Origin: Anisodus tanguticus
Lineage: Eukaryota > Streptophyta > Magnoliopsida > Solanales > Solanaceae
Assembly: GCA_034509755.1 (NCBI GenBank)
Contig: CM067539.1
Location: 55,393,513 to 55,457,512 of the forward strand
DNA length: 64,000 nucleotides
Direction of reading: 5' to 3'
Shown here: positions 56,822 through 64,000 of the stretch, one piece after another
Layout: each line of letters starts with the position of its first letter
How positions within the stretch are numbered: position 1 is the stretch's first letter
Translations under genes and position numbers: made by a program
Notes under the pieces: generated by a model
Told to the model about the DNA's origin: nothing
The model's input: the letters and a program-made list of their open reading frames with translations, nothing else
Databases searched by the model: none

Positions 56822-57111
56822 GATAGACTTATCAAACGAGTTATGTCCTATAATTTAAGTCAAGATTTTAAATTGTCATAAAAACGGATATTTGACCTTC
56901 TGTTCATTTGTATTCTTTGAGCATGCTTAAATGTAGTTTAGTATTAATATGAATAAAATAGTTTGTAACTTACTATTATAATTATTGTAAAGTTCAATGA
57001 TCATACATGAGATAAACTCAAAAATAAAAATGAAATCTACAAACTTGTAGTGGAGTAATATTAATTTTAATTTGCTATACAACTTTGTTATCTTGCTTTG
57101 AGAATTGGGTG
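56822..57111. other. AT-rich flank, no gene
   Basis: No feature supported. Confidence 0.4.
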
Positions 57112-57375
57112 TGAAAGAAATAATCCCCTTTATTATTTTTATTAATTGAAAGAGTATATATACAATTTACATATTTCCATAATAGGAAAATCATTTTCCT
57201 ATTCTACTCCTAAAACCATATTCTAGTAGTACAAGACTTCTATAATTATGGTAAGTGTACAATGCTAAGTAATACAAAGATTCTACATTAATTACACTAC
57301 TACATACGGACCAAAGTCCCGTGATATACACTATGTATATCACGGGAATATACATGGAATATCCATTGTCTAACA
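57112..57375 (-). repeat. 3' LTR of the copia element
   Basis: 264 bp. Includes the inverted repeat CCCGTGATATA...TATATCACGGG (about 57319-57347), which is collapsed in the 5' LTR. Confidence 0.95.
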
Positions 57376-57384
57376 CACCCCCGC
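57376..57384 (-). other. Polypurine tract of the copia element
   Basis: GCGGGGGTG on the minus strand directly precedes the 3' LTR TGTTAG. Confidence 0.7.
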
Positions 57385-60300
57385 AGTCATAGCAGTCGGT
57401 CTTCGAACGCTGAGACTGTCCCTAAAATCTTCAAAAAGGACTGAGTGAAGACCCTTTGTAAAGATGTTTGCAATTTGATACCTGGAAGGGACATGACAGA
57501 CGCGTACTTGTCCACGAGCTACCTTTTCGCGAACAAAATGAATGTCCATCTCGATATGTTTAGTGCGTTGGTGCTGAACCGGATTCCCAGACAGATAGAT
57601 GACACTAATATTATCACAATAAACCAAGGTAGCTTTCTGAATAGGACAATGAAGCTATAAAAGAATATTACGTAACCAACACGATTTAGACACCACATTG
57701 GCTACCCCTCGATACTCGGCCTCTCCACTAGAGCGTGATAATGTTGACTGACGCTTGGCAGACCATGAGACCAAGTTATTCTCAAGAAACATACAATATC
57801 CAAACGTAGACCGTCTGGTGTTTGGACAGCCACCCCAATCGGCATATGTATATGAGACAAGGGCTGACGTCGAAGAATGATATAAATGCAAGCCATAGTC
57901 AAGTGTCCCATGAATATCCCAAATGATGCGTTTGAGCGCATTCATGTGCTCAACTCTAGGATCATGCATAAATAAACACACCTGATGTACACCATATGTA
58001 ATATCTGGTCTCGTGAATGTAAGATATTGAAGGGCCCCTGCAAGACTACGATATCTGGTCAGATCCTCGTATGGTGCGCCGGCCGCAGCACTAAGTTTGG
58101 GCTTAGTATCAACGGGAATGAAAGTGGACTTACAGGATGACATCCCAGCCCTCTCAATGATCTCAGCTGCATACTTCTGATGAGATAAGAATAACCCACT
58201 TGCATGACAAGTAACATCAATCGCCAAAAAATAACTCAAGGACCCCAAGTCTTTCATAGCAAACTAAGAGCTGAGCATTGTCATGATAGACTAGCGTAAG
58301 GCATCGAAAGAGGCAGTCATAATAATATCATCCACATATAACAGAATATAGGCCAAGGACGAACCACGACGATAGATGAACAAGGAATTATCCGACCTGC
58401 TGTGAGTGAACCCAATAGTCGAAACATAGTCGGCAAACCGCGTATACCAGGCCCGTGGAGACTGCTTAAGCCCATATAAGGACTTCTTCAACAAACAGAC
58501 ATGATGAGGATATTTGGGATCCCTAAATCCCAAAAGCTGATGCATATAGACTGTTTCCTTGAGATCACCATAGAGAAAAACATTCTTTACATCTAACTGA
58601 TGAATATGCCATGCTTTCGAAAGAGCTAAGCTAAGCACAGTGCGAATGGTAGCCGGCTTGACCACCGGACTAAACGTCTCACCACAATCCACACCAACCT
58701 ACTAAGTCTTACCATCACCCACAAGCCGCGCCTTATGTCGGATAAATGAACCATCTGAATTTTCCTTATGAGCAAAAATCCACATAGACCTAATAATATT
58801 AATACCAATTGGACGGGGCACCAACTCCCACGTCTTATTATCAATAAGAGCATTATATTCATCGGTCATAGCAATTTTCCAATTTGGGTCATTTAATGCA
58901 GACACAAGATTACGGGTTAAGGGTGATTTAAGAACATTAGAATGTAAATTAAAATGTACTTTTGGTTTAAAAATCCCCCGTTGACTACGAGTGACTGGTC
59001 TATGACTCGGGGTAGAGACGGGTGGATTTTGGGAATTTTTGGGACTCGGGACGGACTGGCCAGCAGGCAGTGGATCCTGCTGGCCCAAATCGAGAACTGA
59101 AGCCTGAGCTGGGCACTGGAACTGGGCCAACACTGGACCCAAAAACTGTACTCGGAACTGGGTAGAATGGATGGCCCAGTTTCTGGACCTAGATTGCAAG
59201 ATGACGCTGTTTGGGGAGGACCCACGGGGCAGTGGGCCCGCTGGCGGAGTTGGGGTGCGAGACACTTCCGAAAAATAGTGAATAAGTTTCGGGGATATAC
59301 CATCATCCAAAAAATTATACGAACTAGGCACGGGATTACTCTCCTTAGCAAACGGAAATTGGGATTCATAAAAAATGACATGGCGACCAATAATGATTTT
59401 TTTAGAGGATAAATCAAAGCATTTGTAACCACGATGATTAGACGGAAAACCCAAAAATACACACGGAGTAGACCGGGCCTGAAGTTTGTTAATTGTGGTG
59501 GACGGAAATAGCGGATAACACAAACACCCAAAGACCCTAAGATGTGATTACGAAGGGGTCTTATTATATAGAGTTTGTAGGGGGGAAGAATATGTCAAAC
59601 CTTTGGAAGGAAGTATGTTTAGGAGATGTGTAGCCATTTGTAGAGCATGATGCCAAAAAGACGGGGATACGGAAGCATGAATCAATAAAGTACGTACAAT
59701 GTTATTAATGGAACGAATTTTGCGTTCGGCTTTCCCATTTTGTGAAGACGTATGAGGACAAGAAAAATCAAAATTGATCCCATTATTAGCACAAAATTCC
59801 CGAAACACCCCATTGTCATATTTTTTGTCATTATCACATTGAATATTTTTTATTTATCGTTCGAATTGGGTTCTAATGAATGCTCTAAATTTTAGGAAGA
59901 TGGAGAAAACTTGAGATTTCTTTTCTATCGGCAAAATCCATAAAAAATTAGAATAATCATCCAAAAAGAGAACATAATACCGATGACCCAATGAACTAAG
60001 AACAGGAGACGTCCATAAGTCGCTGTGAATAATATCAAATGGCATTAAAGTATGAGAATGTGAGTCTACAAATGGCAACCTAACAATTTTTCCTAAAGAG
60101 CAAGACTGACAATTTGGAGTACTACGCGTACCCTTATATGAAATAAAATTATTTTTATCTAATGATAACAAAATAGAAGACCCCGGATGACCAAGACGAG
60201 CATGCCACAAGGAACGAGCAAGGGCTGCAAACGCTGACGGCAAGGCTTGACTCGATGGACCACAACCGGTTGTGATAGGATAAAAATCTCCCCTACTATC

Positions 60301-61738
60301 ACACCTCATGAGAGGACTCCTCGTCTTGAAATCCTTCACAGAGAAACCAAAAGGATCAAATACAACAGAAACAAAATTGTCAGTGGTGAATTTACGGACA
60401 GACACTAAGTTTTTTAATCAATTTGGGGGCATGTAAGGTATTTTTCAAGATAAGGGGTGGATTGGGGGGGGGGGGGGGGGGGGTAGATAAAGTTTTATGA
60501 CCATAACCCTGAATTAGAATAGAGTTACCATTACCAATAATTATACCATGAAGGTTGCTCAAATTGGAATAAGACGAGAGAGTACCTTGATCGGATGTTG
60601 TGTGTAGTCGCGCCGGTATCCATGTACCAATTCGGATCCGATTGCGTTAACCCAAGTGTGTGCATTTCGGCCTCAATGTCGGTGTGAGCAGGTGTGGGGC
60701 CCACTGCTGAGAATGCGTGTGTGGGCCGAGGCCTAAGCAGTCCACCCTGCTGCCCCAACCCAGTGCTGAAGCGAGATGAAGAGGCCTGACTGTTGGGCCT
60801 GAATTGGGGTTGTCCAGCCCACTGCCCGTTGGGAGAACCTAGGAAAATAGGGGTTGTTGGGCCACGGCCCACTGCCCCAGCCCCATTCCCCACTGCCATG
60901 GCCCCACGGATGGGACCAGTAGGGAGGTGGCCCACTATTGCCTGGACGGGGCCACTATGTCGAAATGTTATCCACCGGAACCGCCGCGTTTGCCCCCGCG
61001 GTTTTTGCCATTATTCTTACGATTATTTTTGCCGCCACCATGAGCACGGTTTTGGCCCGAATTATCAACAAAACCCGAAGAATTTATGGAGGATGTCATC
61101 ATGACGACAGGGCTTGCACCGGTAGCCGCCTTCTTAGCCAAACCGGCTTCTTCCAAAGTAAGCATGGAGCGGGCTTAGTAAAAAGCGGGAAGTGGATTAC
61201 TTTGACGAAGGAGAGTCCCAACGCCATTATAGGCCTCAGAAAGGCCGGCAACTAATTGTAGAACCAGACGATTATTTATCACATATGCGCCAACGTTATG
61301 GAGTTGGTCTGCCAACTCCTTGAGTTTCTTGCAATATACAGACACGTTTGGAAATTCTTCCATGCGAACTTGAGAGAATTCCTGCTCGAGTGTGATAACA
61401 CGTAAATGTTGGTTATCTTAGACAATGTCACGCAATCTATTCCAGGTAGCCATAGCCGTAGTGTCCGGCTCAATGATCGTCTGTAAGAGGTCAACCGAAA
61501 TAGTGGAATAAATCCACTGGAGAACGGTAGCATCAAAAGTAATCCATAACTGAGGATCCTCCGCGGGAATAGGTGCAGCGGGAGGAATTATGTGATGGAT
61601 GACTTGATGGGAGATAGCGTGAATTTTAAATAATTCTGCCCACGTCCCATATTGGACGTTTTCCATCTCAAGAACAATAGGGATGTTGTTCTTGATGTTA
61701 GAAACTGCGAGGGCAGGATGAAAAGTGTTCTTAGACAT
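57385..61738 (-). pseudogene. Copia gag-pol polyprotein, frame broken
   Basis: Gag starts at the ATG at 61738 (MSKNTFHPALAVSN; an upstream in-frame Met at 61798 is less likely). Then come a basic Gly/Asn/Lys-rich tail, protease WYMDTGATTH, LWHARLGHPG (pre-integrase), CQSCSLGK and HSDLWTSP (integrase), PHTSSQNGKAERKIR, FSPVVKPATIRT and QLDVKNVFLYGDLKETVYMH (RT), SLYGLKQSPRAWY, YVDD in LAYILLYVDDIIM, MKDLGSLSYFLAID, and RNase H SGEAEYRGVANVV and NIFTKGL. Stops: TAA at 61418, 61175, 60968, 59854, 59548; TAG at 58702, 58291, 58264, 57655. Frame changes: near 60950 and at the G20 run (60464). Not functional. Confidence 0.93.
60464..60483. repeat. G20 homopolymer inside pol
   Basis: Twenty G on the plus strand (C on the coding strand) between protease and integrase, coinciding with a frame change. 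Confidence 0.95.
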
Positions 61739-61903
61739 AATGAAAGAACAAAGGGAGAGGAGGGACAATTTGGGGAGAGTGGAGGTAAAAAATATCACGA
61801 ATTCCGGTGAAGGGGACGGAAATCGAGGCAGTTGTGGCCGAGAAGTGGCACAAAAACCGAGAGTAATATTTGAAGAGCAAAGGCGGAAGCAAGTTTAGAC
61901 CTA

Positions 61904-61917
61904 GTCTCTTGATACCA
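61904..61917 (-). other. Primer-binding site of the copia element
   Basis: TGGTATCAAGAGAC directly after the 5' LTR, complementary to the 3' end of initiator-methionine tRNA as in most plant copia elements (TGGTATCAGAGC), with one extra A. Confidence 0.85.
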
Positions 61918-62152
61918 TGAAAGAAATAATCCCCTTTATTATTTTCATTAATTGAAAGAGTATATATAGAATTTACATATTTCCATAATAGGAAAATTAT
62001 TTTCCTATTCTACTCCTAAAACCCTATTCTAGTAGTACAAGACTTCTATAATTATGGTAAGTGTACAATGCTAAGTAATACAAAGATTCTACATTAATTA
62101 CACTACTACATACGGACCAAAGTCCCGTGATATCACGGTCCATTGTCTAACA
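61918..62152 (-). repeat. 5' LTR of the copia element
   Basis: 235 bp, ends TG...CA, aligned with 57112-57375. Confidence 0.95.
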
Positions 62153-62472
62153 CGGTGATTGTGTTTATGCTAATTTAATTTATTTTGTATTTGTTTGTTA
62201 TTCACTGACATCATTTTATTTCATATAGAAATAATTAACATATTAATTAGTTGAACTGAGTAGCTGTCGAGAAAAAGAACTTACATATACATATGTATGG
62301 TTTGTACTTCGTGGAGTTGAAAATAGACACGTGGAGGGTACAATTTCATTATCCTCCATGCTATAACAAATGGTAGTAAACAAATACATAAATTAAGTAT
62401 AAAAGTAATTGAGAGAGAAAAGGTAAAAAATGCTTAAAACAAGGGTGGGTGTGATTAATGTATTCTCCTTTT
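62153..62472. repeat. AT-rich flank, partly duplicated
   Basis: TTGAACTGAGTAGCTGTCGA at about 62249 matches TTGAACTGAATAGTTGTCTA at about 36151. No gene. Confidence 0.45.
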
Positions 62473-62814
62473 TGTTAAGAGTCTCACGTGAAATATGGAA
62501 TAAGAATATGAACTCTTTATATGGATTTGGACAATCCTCACCCTACAAGCTAGGTTTTGGGGTTGAGTTAGGCCCAAAATCCATTCTTTACATGGTATCA
62601 GAGTCAAACCATTCTAAATCTTCGTTCACCGATGTTGGACCCCTAAAATATATTATTCACGTTTCAATTAACAAGGTCTGAGCGTGCGGGGGAGTGTTAA
62701 GAGTCTCACATCGAATATGAAATGAAAACATATACTTCTTATATGAACTTGGACAATGCTCACCCTACCAGCTAGCTTTTAAGGTTGAGTTAGTCCCAAG
62801 GTTTATTTTTTATC
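62473..62814 (+). mobile_element. TRIM (Katydid-like), complete
   Basis: Two 120-bp LTRs (62473-62592, 62695-62814) start TGTTAAGAGTCTCAC. The PBS TGGTATCAGAGTC follows the first directly (62593-62605). The PPT GCGGGGGAG precedes the second. The internal region is about 100 bp with no coding capacity. The target duplication CTTTT lies at 62468-62472 and 62815-62819. The 3' LTR ends TC instead of CA. It would depend on an autonomous element for mobilisation. Confidence 0.92.
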
Positions 62815-63240
62815 CTTTTAAATTCGTTGACTTCCCATCTGATTTTAAATTAAAGATCGTGAACACAAGTACATTTTTTTTTCGATAAAGGGATGTAAGA
62901 ATGTAACTAAAGAATATTATTTTACTCATTCTACTATTTAATTTTAAGAAAACGGGAAATGTAAAAAAAAATAATTATAACTAATATAAATTAAAATGAA
63001 AATCTAAATTTGTTCTTTCTATCATTGGATTCTTTGCAATAAAATAATAAACTTGATTAAGATAATTGAAGTGTACATCACTCTCCATTCAATTTCTTAC
63101 AACACAAAGCAAATTGTTGCTTTAATTTTTTCATTAAATATATTAAATGGAAGGGCTCACAATTCGCCACGTAGAAGATTTAAATAATTTCTCAAAGATC
63201 TAAGAACTAAAGTAATTGAGATGAAACAAATATAAAGAAT
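62815..63240. repeat. AT-rich, part of the 37-kb duplicated tract
   Basis: 63080-63190 aligns with 37140-37260. Confidence 0.55.
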
Positions 63241-63487
63241 TGGTTAGCTATTTAGCATATCAATAAAACCTGTCTATTATTTTTAGGACAGTTACTGGTG
63301 CATGATATCATATACATGCATGAATGTGTCTCAAGCACTTACTGAATCCACATATATAAAAAAGGTGTTTTAGAGGGCAAGTTATACACATAGAAAATAT
63401 AGAAAATTATATTAATTATTATTATAATTTAATTGATCATAAGGAATTATTACTTCATTCTCTCGATTACCACATCAGGTTTGATAC
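63241..63487. repeat. TTTTTAGGACAGTT tract (fourth copy)
   Basis: ACCTGTCTATTATTTTTAGG then ACAGTTACTGGTGCATG parallels 37400-37440, with a TATA-like CATATATAAAAAAGG downstream at about 63352. Confidence 0.65.
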
Positions 63488-63497
63488 AAAGAGTTAT
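63347..63497. repeat. Tandem tract, unit 1 (partner 63832-63996)
   Basis: GAATCCACATATATAAAAAA, TATTACTTCATTCTCTCGAT and TTGATACAAAGAGTTATG match GAATCTACATATATAAAATA, TATTATTTTGTTCTCTGGAT and TTAATACGAAGAGTCAC in unit 2. Confidence 0.75.
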
Positions 63498-63725
63498 GTC
63501 TCAATTTATATAATATAGTTTGATTGGACACATAGTTTAAGAAATAAAAGAATATTTTTGAATTTTGTGGTCTAAAACAAGCCAATGATATTTGTGTGGT
63601 TATAAATCATCTCGTTAAGCATAAAAGATAAAATTTAAAGTTAAATTATTGTCAAATAAGAAAATGTGTCATTCTTTTAGGGATTGACTAAAAAAAATGT
63701 GTTATATAAATTGAGACAAATGAAG
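63488..63725. mobile_element. Stowaway-type MITE
   Basis: TGTCTCAATTTATATAATAT on the left and (reverse complement of right end) TTCATTTGTCTCAATTTATA, with TA on the right. The left few bases are eroded. Confidence 0.7.
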
Positions 63726-63831
63726 TATATAATATTGTATATCAACTAAATTAACGTGACAATGTAATAATATTTTACATTATCAGTGCATAAAATACAA
63801 TACATGACGCTTTATAGCTTTTTGGTATTGA

Positions 63832-63996
63832 ATCTACATATATAAAATAGGGTATTTTAGAGACGTTTAAGTTATATATATACGTTAATAGTGTAAAAAA
63901 TATAATGCTAATGCAATTCAATTAGCTATAACAAGTTATTATTTTGTTCTCTGGATTACCAATTTACCATATATATCATGCTTAATACGAAGAGTC
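63832..63996. repeat. Tandem tract, unit 2
   Basis: Partner of 63347-63497, about 485 bp away. The MITE at 63488 lies between the two. Confidence 0.75.
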
Positions 63997-64000
63997 ACTT

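Larger units (their letters stand above)
57112..62152 (-). mobile_element. Ty1-copia retrotransposon with both LTRs
   Basis: Minus-strand order: 5' LTR (62152-61918), PBS, gag, protease, integrase, RT, RNase H, PPT, 3' LTR (57375-57112). LTR termini are TGTTAGACAATGG...TTTCTTTCA. The flanking pentamers on the minus strand are CACCG (5' side) and CACCC (3' side), a 4/5 match target duplication. The LTRs differ by four substitutions and one 29-bp indel. Gag motifs and lack of a zinc knuckle suggest an Ale/Retrofit-like lineage (inference). Confidence 0.95.

Noticed and set aside
58917..59531. 204-residue minus frame overlapping 58702-59523
   Set aside because: Alternate frame over the copia integrase-RT linker; the neighbouring frame has the conserved motifs.

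Overview
This window looks like nuclear DNA from a eudicot plant, most likely a member of the Solanaceae. The reasons are AT-rich sequence, SINEs resembling Solanaceae and Au families, a Katydid/TRIM-like element, Stowaway MITEs, plant Ty1-copia and Ty3-gypsy elements, and gene fragments with plant-style introns. The taxonomic call is inference from repeat families I recognise, not from a search. I see no intact ordinary protein-coding gene. There is no rRNA gene, tRNA gene or CRISPR array.

Layout. 1-0.3 kb: the 5' end of a copia gag (minus strand), cut by the window edge. 0.5-4.1 kb: a Stowaway MITE, two SINEs and AT-rich sequence. 4.5-10 kb is the only gene-derived area. It holds an orphan exon, a 142-bp triplicate repeat, an ABCG transporter ATP-binding fragment (plus), an NFRKB/INO80-subunit-like fragment (minus), and a LisH-domain LEUNIG-like gene start with a TATA box (minus). 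11-13.6 kb: a SINE and a copia remnant. 13.7-25.2 kb: block A of a segmental duplication, carrying an L1-type LINE, a nested TRIM remnant, and a MITE split by a complete 6.65-kb LTR element (17457-24109, target duplication ATAAT). 26.7-33.5 kb: two Ty3-gypsy LTRs in inverted orientation plus a degraded integrase region. 33.7-35.6 kb: block B, the partner of block A, with its own private insertions. 36-44 kb: AT-rich, internally duplicated sequence with MITEs and a 5'-truncated RTE LINE. 44.5-50.1 kb: an older copy of the 17-24 kb LTR family. 51.8-55.6 kb: an Au SINE and an almost full-length but broken hAT transposon. 57.1-62.2 kb: a copia element with both LTRs, PBS, PPT and a frame-broken gag-pol. 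62.5-62.8 kb: a complete TRIM. The end repeats sequence seen near 37 kb.

The elements do not form a working pathway. The window records layered insertion history. Its strongest signals are nested insertions with target-site duplications, a duplicated block pair in which each copy serves as the empty site for the other's insertions, and an LTR family whose two copies share the same coding lesions, which implies mobilisation of an already defective master. I did not find a convincing new biological system.
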